This document shows, in pieces, positions 11,594-22,019 of a stretch of DNA of 64,000 bases. The stretch covers positions 124,001-188,000 of the forward strand of contig WHVA01000078.1 in assembly GCA_015179125.1 (NCBI GenBank). Direction: 5' to 3'. Origin of the DNA: Gautieria morchelliformis (taxonomy: Eukaryota; Basidiomycota; Agaricomycetes; Gomphales; Gomphaceae). Position 1 is the stretch's first letter; every line of letters begins with the position of its first letter. A program made the position numbers and the translations under genes. The notes below the pieces were generated by a model, which searched no databases, was not told the DNA's origin, and worked only from the letters and a program-made list of their open reading frames with translations.

Positions 11594-13080
11594 TCGGTGG
11601 CGTCGTCCGAGTCTACCTCTCGAACCCGCCGGCATCGCCAGAGAGTTGGGATTACTGTAAACCGACGAGGGGTGGTGATCTACTACTGCCTTATTCGACC
11701 CTGCGCGCAGCATGCATGTCTGTCCTGCTGTCAATATTTGGGTGTGATGAACCAAACGTACCCTTCATGTGAGCATCGGACATACTAGTCTGGATAGATC
11801 TGATGTAGCAGGCACCGCACCGGGCTCGGGCAAGATCTTCGAGCACGAAAGTCAATGCGTTGCCGACCTGCCAATTGTTAACTGTGCAGTGAGAGGCAGG
11901 GGCCGGTTCTTATATATATATTACTAATGACTGGGACGAGTCTAGTGCGTACTGGGGCTGGGGGTGATGGGAAGAGAGCGTCAGACACATTCGTTTAGAC
12001 GACTCGTCGTGACAGAGATCATCATCACGTATTACACAGAGCATCGAGCGGACAACTCGAAGGACAGGGTGCGGTGCAATATTACTGTAATAGCTGATGA
12101 CAAGTTCCTCGCCGCCGGATGCTTAGAGTTCAAATAGAGTACGTACTTATATTCTGTGTGTTGTAACCGGCCTCCTTCCAGTATCCTAAAGAGGCAGGAA
12201 ATGCAACTGGTTAGTTACGTAAGTATAATTGATGATAGAGTTCCTTGCAGGTACCGTAGCAATATCATCAGCGGGGATGAACGAAAGAATCGGTCTCTTT
12301 TAACACAGTCGGTTGGATATGGATATAAGTCTGGAAAGAGTGTACAACCGGTCGCAGTTGACCTCTGCCAGTGCATCAGAAGTTGGCTACTGTAAGCTGG
12401 TGGTACCTAGATCACCTGCAGCACCCACCACCCCCGGCCGTCCGTTTCGTCCAATAGCACGCCTTCGATGTCTACATACGGAGATACCCTGCAGGTACTC
12501 ACGCTATATACCGGAGGAAAACCACCGGTGTGCAAAAGTGTTATGGGCGTGCTGGAGCTAAGTTTGATGCAGTTTTGTGTGAGTGAACGAACGTGAGACA
12601 CTAATATAGAGGTGACATCTCAAGATTAAGTTGAAAAAGTGGTGAGGCGGCTGTGGTAAGGCGGTGCAGGCTCCCCAAAGAACGTAGCACAGCAAGGGGT
12701 GTTCTGATCTCCCGGAGGTGTACACCTCCGGAAATTTTGTTCAGCTATCTTTGAAGTCGACACCTCACGTCCATCGTTTAGGAGCGCGCTTGCGGCGAAA
12801 TTAAAGTCAAGCTACGACGAAGACATGAGAAGGAAGCCCCATCAGCGTTTCGTTATGATAGATAGGGTGCACAGTACCTTGCCAAAGAGTCATTTCTAAG
12901 TTCATTGATTGGGGTTAGGAGGCGGCGCGGCGATACTGTGACGGAAGCACGTCGCTATACGGGGAGACACGTTGGAAACTGAGCACAAAACATGACTGGA
13001 TCAACATGATGTATATGCAACGATGGGTATGGACAGCAAAATAGCTGTGATATGATACAATGAGTTAGCGAAATGTTCAA
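11594..13080. other. Intergenic; only a short perfect palindrome
   Basis: No gene is supported. A perfect 20-base palindrome lies at 12712-12731 and is listed separately. Confidence 0.4.
12712..12731. repeat. Perfect 20-base palindrome
   Basis: CCGGAGGTGTACACCTCCGG reads identically on both strands with no spacer. It contains CGGAGG/CCTCCG half sites that a dimeric zinc-cluster regulator could bind, but no regulated gene is evident within 1 kb. Confidence 0.6.
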
Positions 13081-13521
13081 TCAGGTCCACGTCGAAGGGT
13101 TGGCTGTCGTCATGATCATGTAAAGTACAACGCAAGACCCCCGCCGAGCAACGTCGTCACGAAAGAGGTCGCAAAGTCCCGAGATGCGATGCTGGATGGC
13201 GGTGTCACGCCACTCTAGAACAATCACATGCGTTGCGTAAGAATACTTCGCATGAAAATGCAGGGAAATAGACGGGGCGCACCAACGGGAGATGAAGAGG
13301 CTCCTCAATGGCGTCCGGGAGGAATACAGGGATGGGGCTTTGTAGTGCGATGCCAGCATAATCACTCTTGGCTAACTCGACCACACGCATGGGAAATGGA
13401 CTCCCAAGAGGATACGCTATCGAGCATACAACATGAGAAAGTCAAGGATATCTTCATGCTCGAAGAATGACAGACCATTGGCAAGGGGAATCAAGACGGA
13501 CAGGATCGCGATGAAGTGCAT
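13081..13521 (-). pseudogene. Possible small secreted-protein gene or remnant
   Basis: From the ATG at 13521 (minus) the sequence encodes MHFIAILSVLIPLANG, a good signal peptide with a plausible ANG cleavage site, followed by LSFFEHEDILDF and a stop after 35 residues. Downstream minus-strand frames (13205-13390 and 13081-13365) could supply more protein, but the only junction that joins them needs a 29-base intron, which is too short. It is therefore an unresolved model or a decayed host gene. No family was recognised. Confidence 0.3.
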
Positions 13522-13897
13522 GGTGTGTACAGGGACAAGCAGGTTCGACAAAGTTGAGGTGCGACAGTGATCATACGAGAGGCAATCTGGATGGTTATAT
13601 ATCCTCCCAGAAGATGCGAGGGGTAATGCAGATTGCACTTATTTCCTTTTGACCAGGACAGGCGCCAAGTTGTGGCTTTTAGTGGTGTCCTATCCCACGC
13701 AGAAGCCTGCCGTCGCGCCTCATCTATCCAAAACTAAAGCGCCAAAGTCTTAAGATCTAAATTTGCGGTTCTACTTATATAGGAATGAGTGTCAGAACAA
13801 CTGATTCAAATACTTCAAATACGTAGGACGAAGGAAAAATATAGTTCAAACTCAGTCAGCCACGCGCCTACTCCGACTCTATTCGACCACCACGTCA

Positions 13898-16298
13898 ATG
13901 GCGAGTCAGTCTAGCGTACATGACTCTAGCGACGAAGATCATAGCGTTCTCGTGGAGCCAGAAAGAGAGATCAAGTGCCCAGTGCACGGCTATAGTGAAA
14001 ATCCGACCTCCTCTGTGCCACTGAACTGAATTTCTGACTGCGCACCGTGCTCTCAAGTCTCCGTATCCAGATTGATTACCTCCATAATTGACACGTAGGT
14101 GGATGTGTATGGTACAATCTTGCGATGGAAGGCTGAGTGAATCTCGATCGTTGTAGACCCCAGTTTCAACGGCTGCGGTATGTGATTCATGTCTGGCATT
14201 CTACACAGGATTTCGCTCATTTGAATCAATCAAACGCCACCAGGTACCTCAAACAATTAGGCACTTCATATTTTGTCTGGCCGGGAGCTTCCCACAATCG
14301 GTTTGAGCATAGCCTAGGTTTGTCCTCTTCCTTCAAGCGAGCGGGATCTTCACGTCCGTTTGGCGCCTCTAGGCGTCTTTCACCTCTCGAAGATGATGGT
14401 CATGAGGCTCCGCAATGCACAGCCCCACCTTAACATCACCGACCGCGATGTCCGATGCGTCGAAGTTGCGGGCCTCTGCCATGATCTCGGGCATGGCCCA
14501 TTCTCCCATGTCTGGGACAATGAATTCATCCCTAGGGCTTTGTACGTTGAGGGGAACTCAATATATGCTTCCCAGATGCTTATTACTTTCACCTAATGAT
14601 AGGCCTGGTATTAAGTGGGCACACGAGGATGCAAGCGAAATGATGTTGGACTATCTCGTCGACGATAACGACATCCAACTCACACCGGACGAGGTGCGCT
14701 TCATCAAAGACCTCATAGCTGGAAAGAAGAAGCATACAATTAAACAGTGAGTAAACCAAGTTGGTGCGTAGCTCATCTCATGCATGTTTAGCTCGCCACC
14801 GGAAAAGGATTACCTATTTGAGATTGTTGCCAACAAACGCAATGGCATCGATGTTGACAAGCAAGTTTTTTTTCGTTCGATTTCCCACTATAATTTCTCA
14901 ATTCACAGCCAGGTTTGACTACATTGCGCGAGATAAACATGCTGTTTCTTCTGGGACAGTTACAGACCTCCTAAGGTTCCCTTTTCGCTTTCATCTTGAA
15001 AATACCCCGAGTCTGATTTTTCGTAGATTAGTCAATTCCGCGCGCGTCATCGATGGGGAGATTTGCTACTCAGAAAAGAACATGGCTACCGTATACGGTC
15101 TTTTCCAGGAGCGTTTCAACCTCCACAAGACGATATATCATCATAAAACTGGTGAGTAGAGCGTTTTTGAACTCCGGGATCCACCTAAGTTAGCCGTTTC
15201 AGCCAAATCTATTGAATTGATGATTGTGGACGCTCTTTTGAAAGCGGACCCATATCTCAAACTTGCCGAGCGTATCAATGACCCTAAACGATTCATGCAC
15301 TTGGATGATAGTATTCTTCTAGAAGTCGAACGATCTGAATGCCCCGTAAGTGACTGCTCCTATTGCAAGCCTCAGGCTCCCCAATCTAGGTACAGGAGCT
15401 GGCGGAATCACGTCAAATCATGCGAAGGGTTCGCAAGAGGGACTTATATAGGCTTGTGGATAAGGCGTTCATTTCGTGGGACGACCGTCATTTGTGGAGC
15501 CATGACTTTACCCCTGAGAGTATCGTGGAGGCGGCCAAGAATCTGAAGGTTCCCGATGTCGACGGCACGGACGTACAGCAGCGCATTAGTGAGCTCACAG
15601 TGGAGCATGTAATAGTCGAGATGTCTGAGTTACACCATGGGATGGGAGATAAGTTTCCGCTGGACAATTGCAAGTTTTATGGCAAATATAGCCCGGACAG
15701 TATGATTCTTTCATATTCATATAGGTAATATTAAGGCTCATCGTTCCTTTGCAGAAGCACATTCTCCAAAGCGTGAAGACATTTCCCATTTGCTTCCGAG
15801 CGGTTTTGGAGAAGTGTGGAATAGAGTGTTTACTCGAGACTCGCGGTAAGTGCCCGCGGTAAGCCGTCCTGGGTTCCACTGACCATACCGTCCAGCTTTT
15901 ACGGCGTGATTCAAGCAGCAGCGCGTGCGTTAATTGTGACAATTGAACCGGATCGCCTTCCTCCTTCTGTTCAGCCTCATACACCAGAGGCGCCCCGCAC
16001 CCCACGCGCCACGTCTTCTATGTCTTCCATCATTTCCGATGCCTACACTGAACGCGGTACTGCCTCAGAAACTGTCCCGAAGACGCCACGTGCCGGATAC
16101 TCCGGAAGCGCCGGCAGCCATCCTACCCCATTCCGAAATAATTGTTTGACTGTCCCAGTGAATTTTAGCCCTAGTGTCATTGAGAGCTCCCAGGGGTCTG
16201 GCAGAAAAAGGAAGGAGGCGTCAGAGGACGAGGTAGAAGGCCCTGGCTCGACTACTGCTAGTGGGAGTCCGAAGAGGAGAAGGAAGAAGAATGCGTAA
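13898..16298 (+). CDS. SAMHD1-like HD-domain dNTP triphosphohydrolase
   Basis: Predicted dNTPase that hydrolyses dNTPs to deoxynucleosides and triphosphate and so limits nucleotide pools. Thirteen exons: 13898-13994, 14057-14093, 14157-14177, 14244-14317, 14373-14541, 14603-14746, 14792-14860, 14913-14975, 15027-15151, 15203-15345, 15396-15699, 15755-15845 and 15896-16298. They sum to 1740 bases, giving 579 residues. Metal ligands equivalent to human H167, H206, D207 and D311 are H74 (RFEH), H113-D114 ([13 protein letters not shown]) and D203 (DVDKFDY). Allosteric-site residues matching human D137, Q142 and R145 are D44, Q49 and R52 (IIDTPQFQRLR). K204 and Y207 match K312 and Y315. The N-terminus before the HPD-like segment is only about 30 residues, so the SAM domain of the animal protein is absent. 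The last 125 residues are Ser/Thr/Pro-rich and end in a basic PKRRRKK nuclear-signal-like tail. Exon 3 is 21 bases long and intron 7 is GC-AG. Confidence 0.93.
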
Positions 16299-16943
16299 TA
16301 ACGTTGCTTATAGGCGCTGGTGGTCTCAACTGGACTCGAACAAGGGTTTCTTGCACTGATCTTTTGATCTTTCTTGCTACATTGCTATCCGTCGCGCTAT
16401 TAATTCGTCTGTTAGATCACAATGTATCGTGTCGAGTTTCAGTCTGTCCGTCCATATGTAGTATAAGTAGATACTTCTACTTCGATCGCATTAGACTTGT
16501 TTTGTGTCTTATAGTAGAAAGAAAATGTTAGAAGTAAGTACTAGATATTACTTTTCAGAAAAAGAATGTTTTTGTAAAAGAGAGAGCAGTCTTCTAAGTG
16601 CTTGTTTAGTAATGTGTAGCAGTGCTTGCTACTTAGCTTTTCCCTTACTTCCTGCGAACACAGAAGCCCCATGGCGACTTCTAATACCGCTTCAACCTAA
16701 AATACAATCAAGGCGCCTCCTCTCCCCTTTTTGACTTCATGAACGCTTATGAGGTATATCAACGTGATGGATGTTGCGTGGTTAATGCTGCCCTGTGTTG
16801 GTCTGTGTGCCTTGGGCTGAATCGGACTTGCTGTCCATAGAAACGGTATCATGTTCTGAGTCAACGCTCTGGCGTTTAGGACGTTGCGCATCACCCTCGA
16901 CGTGTGATTGTTCATTTCCCTGTGTTTCTGACGGGTCATCCGG
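16299..16943. other. Convergent intergenic region
   Basis: Lies between the stops of the SAMHD1-like gene and the coiled-coil gene. It is A/T-rich, with stretches such as AGAAAGAAAATG around 16515-16580 that suit 3' ends. No gene was seen. Confidence 0.4.
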
Positions 16944-18065
16944 CTACTCGGTAAGATCGATGACTTCATAAGCCATGGCGGATGAGCTAGATGGATTGAT
17001 ACGACCCTGATGTGATACCGGAGGTGGGATTGTACTCGGGGCTGGACTAACCAAAGGTGACGCAGATGACGCAGCCGCGGCATTGCCATCTTGTCTCTCA
17101 AGTGTAGGTGAGTGTTTGGGGCGATAATTGCCGCTAAAAATGTGGCTGGCAGAATTGTTCGAAGAAGGGACTTCGTCTTGGTCACCAGCACCATTAGCTG
17201 GAGCCTATTGGATGATCAGTTCAATACGAATCAGTCTTTATGCCGGTGTCCTTCGTTTGAGGAACAAAAATCACTTCTGTTAAAACCGTGTCGCCGTTAT
17301 GGCGCTTCTGGAGCTCTTCTTCGAGTTCCCTCACGCGGGCTTGCGAGGCCACATAAGCGCTCTATTATACAAAGGCTCAGAGTGCAGTAAGAGCTCATAA
17401 CAATACATAGCGTACGCGGAGGTTTTCGATAGCATCCTGTGCTGCCTTACGGACTGGTGAATATGACCGTCAGCACCAGTGAGACTGATCCTATGGCCCC
17501 CTAACGTACCAGCGCCATTCCTGTCTTCTAACTCGTTTTTCAAGGCAGCCACCAGAAGTTTGATCTGCTCATTGGTCAGACCACTGGCTTGCTGGATTTC
17601 CTGTGTCTGTTTGGATATGGTGGTGGCGGATAGAGCTCGCTCCTCAGCCTCCTGTAGCTTGATCCGGAGACTCGCCACCTCAGACACAGCGCCCTGATAA
17701 TTCGCCTCCAGGCCGCCCATCTTGTTTTGCAACTCTTGAAAGCGGGACAACGCCATCTTCAATTTATGATGATCATTTACGACCTGGATCAACAGGTTCT
17801 GCTTCTCTGCAACAGAACCTTCTAATTCTGCGCGCTGTGCTTCCAACGAGTTGATCTTGTCAGATTTCTCCTGGTTTTGCCTGTTAAGTATGTTTACGTT
17901 CTCTTGCAGAGATTCGATGTCTTGCGTTTGACGCTGTAAGATCTGGATCAAGAATTCGAGCGTACGCTCGGTGTCCTGCCAAGTGGAGACGAACGATCCT
18001 TTCAGCGCATCAAGGAAGGTCTTCGCTTGTGAGAGGTCACTGGCTCCTGGCGGCGGGTGGCTCAT
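16944..18065 (-). CDS. Coiled-coil protein with C-terminal SIM-like motif
   Basis: Function unknown. Exons on the minus strand are 17510-18065, 17416-17453, 17287-17361 and 16944-17204, with GT-AG introns of 54 to 82 bases. They sum to 930 bases, giving 309 residues in one closed frame. Residues of about 35-165 form a long coiled coil (LQENVNILNRQNQEKSDKI, then a Gln/Glu/Leu-rich stretch). A second helical segment (about 185-220) ends in RVRELEEELQKRH. The last 87 residues are Ser/Pro-rich and disordered. The protein ends AYEVIDLTE; VIDLT is the canonical hydrophobic core of a SUMO-interacting motif followed by an acidic residue, so SUMO binding is a reasonable inference. The start at 18065 is the first ATG and opens with MSHPPPGASD. 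It is divergent from RNA14, with 486 bases between the start codons. Confidence 0.75.
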
Positions 18066-18551
18066 ACCCAGGGTGTACCAGACGGGGAAGGCACAAGACC
18101 GTCGGGTCGGACATTATAACTTATTAACGAGCCTTTAGGAGAAACACGTGATCAGATCTGAGCTCTAACTGAATCAGGATGCGCCAGGCAAGACATGATA
18201 CTAGTTATGGCCATAAGCCAAACAGCCAAACCGTACAGTATGTATGTATTCATGTCTGCTCCAAGCACGAACTAGGGAGTGCTGGCCCGCTAGGCAGCCT
18301 GGGCTACAACAGGCAGCGACTCGAATGTGCATAATAGATCGCAGCAGGCAGCACCTTAAGTCTACCTGCGAAGACAAAAAATGCATGGTGAAACATGGCC
18401 GTCGTGTGTGGTACTGTAATATTTTCAAGAAAAAAACTTAAATGCAAACGTCGAATCTCTTCCCACGATGATTCCAGCTCCGTTTCAAACTTTTCATTGG
18501 TTCCACCACGCCTGTCCAGCTCCCCACGACCGTACTTTCTGCCTATGAGAG
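18066..18551. promoter_or_regulatory. Shared divergent promoter region
   Basis: Separates the starts of the coiled-coil gene (minus) and RNA14 (plus). Both promoters must lie in these 486 bases. I saw no clear TATA box next to either start. Confidence 0.5.
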
Positions 18552-21500
18552 ATGGGCATGGATGATATGCAGCCAGAATACCAAGACGATCAGGTAGCGA
18601 GTGGTCTACCAGCACCAGATGTGGAGTACGAGCAGACGTTACCACCTACAACTGAGCTCAAGACAGAGGAGTTGCAAGACCCATTGAACCAGAGTGTTGT
18701 CGATCCCCAACCTAGTGGTTCTCAGGAGGAGCCTCCTTCGCAACTGCAGCAGGAGCACGCCCAGCCTGAAGTCATCAACCAGGAAAGTCCCGACGTGGCT
18801 GTCGAGGCAGAGCCACCGCCAGTGTCAGAGTACGAATCCCTGCAGGCCCATCTGGCCCAAAATCGTTTCGACCCGGGCTCATGGAACAAGCTGATCGAAC
18901 TTGCAGAGCAGTCTGGTGATCTGCCAAAGGTCAAAGAAGCGTATGAAAGCCTGCTCCAAGCGTACCCCAATACCGTACGGCTCTTCTTTCTTTACATTGT
19001 GTGCATCTCGTGTTGTCTGACTCGTATGAATGGATGTGAAATCGGTGCATTCTATTCTATTCCCTGTTTGTTTGAAGGCCGAAGCACAGATTGCCTACTT
19101 GGAGCATTATTTGCATCCTGGATTGTTCCCCACCGCTGAGAGCCTCTTCAATCGGTTCTTAAGACCCTCCCCCTCGGTTAGGCTTTGGAAATTTTACTTG
19201 ACATATGTTCGGTGAGCTTGTGGTACTGGAGCATTAGACCCGCTGTACGGTGTGTTCTCAATGTGATCTCATGTTTTCCCCAAAGACGTATGAATGCGGA
19301 TCCTTCCACGCGGGAGATGGTCAGCAAGGCTTACGATTTCGCTCTCTTGTACATCGGCCAGGATAAGGATAGCGGCGAAATATGGCGAGAGTATATTGAT
19401 TTTGTCAAGGCCGGAGAAGTAAGCACGGCGAGTTGTGCGTGACCAGCGTGACGTCTGACGTGTGATGGCACCCAGACACATACGACATGGGAAGAACAGC
19501 AAAAGATGGATGCGCTCCGACGCATTTACCAACGAGCTGTGCAAATTCCGCTGGAGATTTTGGAGCAGCTGTGGAGTGAGTATAACGCTTTTGAGGTTGG
19601 ACTCAATAAAATCACTGTATGTTATTTGTTAAGGCCCCTTGACGTGTTTCTGAGACCTCTGCTCCCTCAAGGCTCGAAAATTCATTCAGGATCAAAGTAA
19701 AGCATATATGACTGCTAAAGAGGTTTTGAAGCAATTACGGTCGCATCTCGCAATCCTGTTTCCACCACCTGCACATAGCAACACAACAGGACGGAAGCCG
19801 CTGAATTTGCCCGAACCAACGTCACCTCACAGTGAAGGTCACCGTATGCTCGCCAAGTCTTGGAGAGCTTACTTGCAGTGGGAGGAGAAAAATCCGCTCG
19901 ACATCGAAGACAAACCATTACTCACCGCGAGACTTCTTGCCACATATAAAAAGGCAGTCATACGGATGCGCTTCAATCCCGAAACATGGTAAGAAATCGG
20001 TATAGATGGATGATTGAATAGAGCTGATGCGCGGAGGCAACAGGTTCATGGCGTACATGTGGACCGAGAAGCACACAAAGCCGGAAGAATCCATGTCGTT
20101 CCTCAAAGCTGGTCTAGAAGCAAACCCTGCAAGGTTTGTCCCACGCATAATAGCTGTTATGCAACTAATCAGTCATCCTAGTTTTCTCCTTAATTTTGCT
20201 TATGCAGAGGCACAAGAAAATGCAAAGAATCATGCCGAGGTGCATACCATGTTCACCAAGTTCATTGAAGTCCTGCATAGCGAGATTGAGAAGGTAGAAA
20301 AAACGGTAGAAAAACCGGTTACCACCGAAGCTTCCTTCGCGTCAAATGGCTCTGTCGCCACACAGCCATCTACATCATCTTCACTTTCATCAACGTCACC
20401 GCAACGGGAGCTGGCACGTCGTCGAACGGAGCTCGGTATTGCCTGGATTGCTTATATGCGTTTCGCGAGGCGTGCGGAGGGTTTAAAACCGGCGAGGAAC
20501 GTGTTTGGGAAGGCAAGGAAGGATAAGTGGATTAGCTGGGAAATCTATGAAGCTGCTGGTTTGGAACTTTGTTGTCGACCTCCTGCAGTGTTCTTACGCA
20601 ATGCATTGCACACAGCATCTATGGAGTACCACTTCACCAAGGCTACAGACGTTGCGACGCGGATATACGAGACAGGCCTAAAGCAGTTCGGTGAAGATGC
20701 AGAATATGTCATTCGGTATCTAAAATTCTTAATCTCGATCAACGACGAAAACAGTTCGTACCCTTTCCACGTGCCCACAGCCAACTAATGTCATGATTTT
20801 TATAGATGCTCGTGCCTTGTTTGAACGAATAGTTGGAACGTTTTCTCCTGATAAGGCTCGTCCGATTTGGGAAACATGGGCAAACTATGAGTATAACTTT
20901 GGTGACCTCGCTGCAGCGGACAAACTTGAAAAGCGCATAGCCGAAGTTTATCCAGATGGTACATCCCATATGTTTCTCTCCTGCGCCGCTGAGATTTTCC
21001 TCATTCACTTTGTGGCAGACCTTCCCATGCGGCGCTTTGCGCAACGGCATGTATACTCCAATCACGACGCCATTGCTATTCGGGATCTTGGTTGGATGCC
21101 TGCTGGAAGCTCAGGTTCAAGTAACGGTTTACTTAAACTTGATAATGGCCTTGCCTCCATGAATTCGAGCGTCTTCCTCGGTGGAAATGCTGTTCAGAAG
21201 CGGCCAGCGGCGTCACCAGAACGGGGAAGGTCTGGTGTTGACCGTTCTGCGTCGCAAGACATGGGTCCCCCCCCACCGAAGAGAGCGAGAGAGCTATCGC
21301 CTCCGCCAAGAGATAGGGATCGAGATAGGCGAGACAGAGATAGAGACCGGAGGGATATGCCTCCCCCTGCAAGAAGGAGATACGGGAGTCCGGATTGGGG
21401 AAGAGGCAGCCCACCTCGAAGAGGTGATCCTCGTGGAGATTGGGACAGAGACGGCCCTGTGCACGATGATAGGGCACCCTCTACTATCCCTGCAGCTCCC

Positions 21501-21817
21501 TCGTTCTTTTTGGACCAGTTGCCCCCTGCAACGACCTTTGACGGTACGTCAAACGCAGTTTGGGGTTTAGTTGCGATAGTTGATCTTGTGATTAGGTCCC
21601 GTTTTCAGGGTAGACGACCTAATGCAAGTGTTTCGGAACGCCACTATTTCCAATCCAGGAGGTCCCCCACGCCCTCGGTCTCCTCCTCCACGGGGTGCGC
21701 CATTCCAAACATACTGACAATGCAGCAGCTTCATTCACTATTCTTGTAGGTCGACCTCCACCTGACTATGGCCCTTACCAGGGACCTGGAGGAGGACGTG
21801 GCGGCCGAAGGTACTGA
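18552..21817 (+). CDS. RNA14: mRNA 3'-end-processing factor RNA14 / CstF-77
   Basis: Scaffold subunit of the cleavage and polyadenylation machinery in the nucleus, built from HAT helical repeats. Twelve exons: 18552-18974, 19078-19211, 19286-19418, 19476-19616, 19672-19988, 20044-20133, 20182-20558, 20616-20753, 20806-20958, 21019-21543, 21596-21694 and 21750-21817. They sum to 2598 bases, giving 865 residues. An acidic Gln/Pro-rich leader (1-95) precedes the HAT repeats. Family-typical segments include WNKLIELAEQ, LWKFYLTYVR, KMDALRRIYQRAVQIPLEIL, LWSEYNAFEVGLNK and ARPIWETWANYEYNFGDLA. The C-terminal part carries an Arg-Asp/Arg-Glu run (RDRDRDRRDRDRDRRD) and an FDGPVFRVDDLMQVFRN segment of the kind RNA14 proteins use to bind RNA15/CstF-64. 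It ends Gly/Arg-rich (GGGRGGRRY). Every junction keeps the frame. The long RD-rich insertion is more than the yeast protein has. Confidence 0.93.
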
Positions 21818-22019
21818 ATGCGCAAGCATTTGGCATCGTCTCCGACTCGTTCTTGTATATCTACAACTACGATTTATATGGTCATCTTTCCCACATGCAT
21901 AAATTATGCCTTAGATTAGTCGCTGGCATTTCTAAGAGTGAGTTCATCAAAAGTACATGCATCATATGTATACTTTGGCGCAGAGCCATTCCTATGAAAT
22001 AAATGCGTAAATCAGGTTA
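21818..22019. other. Boundary between gene island and transposon region
   Basis: Carries the 3' flank of RNA14. From about 22020 onward nearly everything resembles mobile-element remains. Confidence 0.4.

Noticed and set aside
13081-13521. Complete two-exon secreted protein gene
   Set aside because: The only frame-keeping junction needs a 29-base intron, shorter than any other here, so it is kept as a low-confidence remnant.
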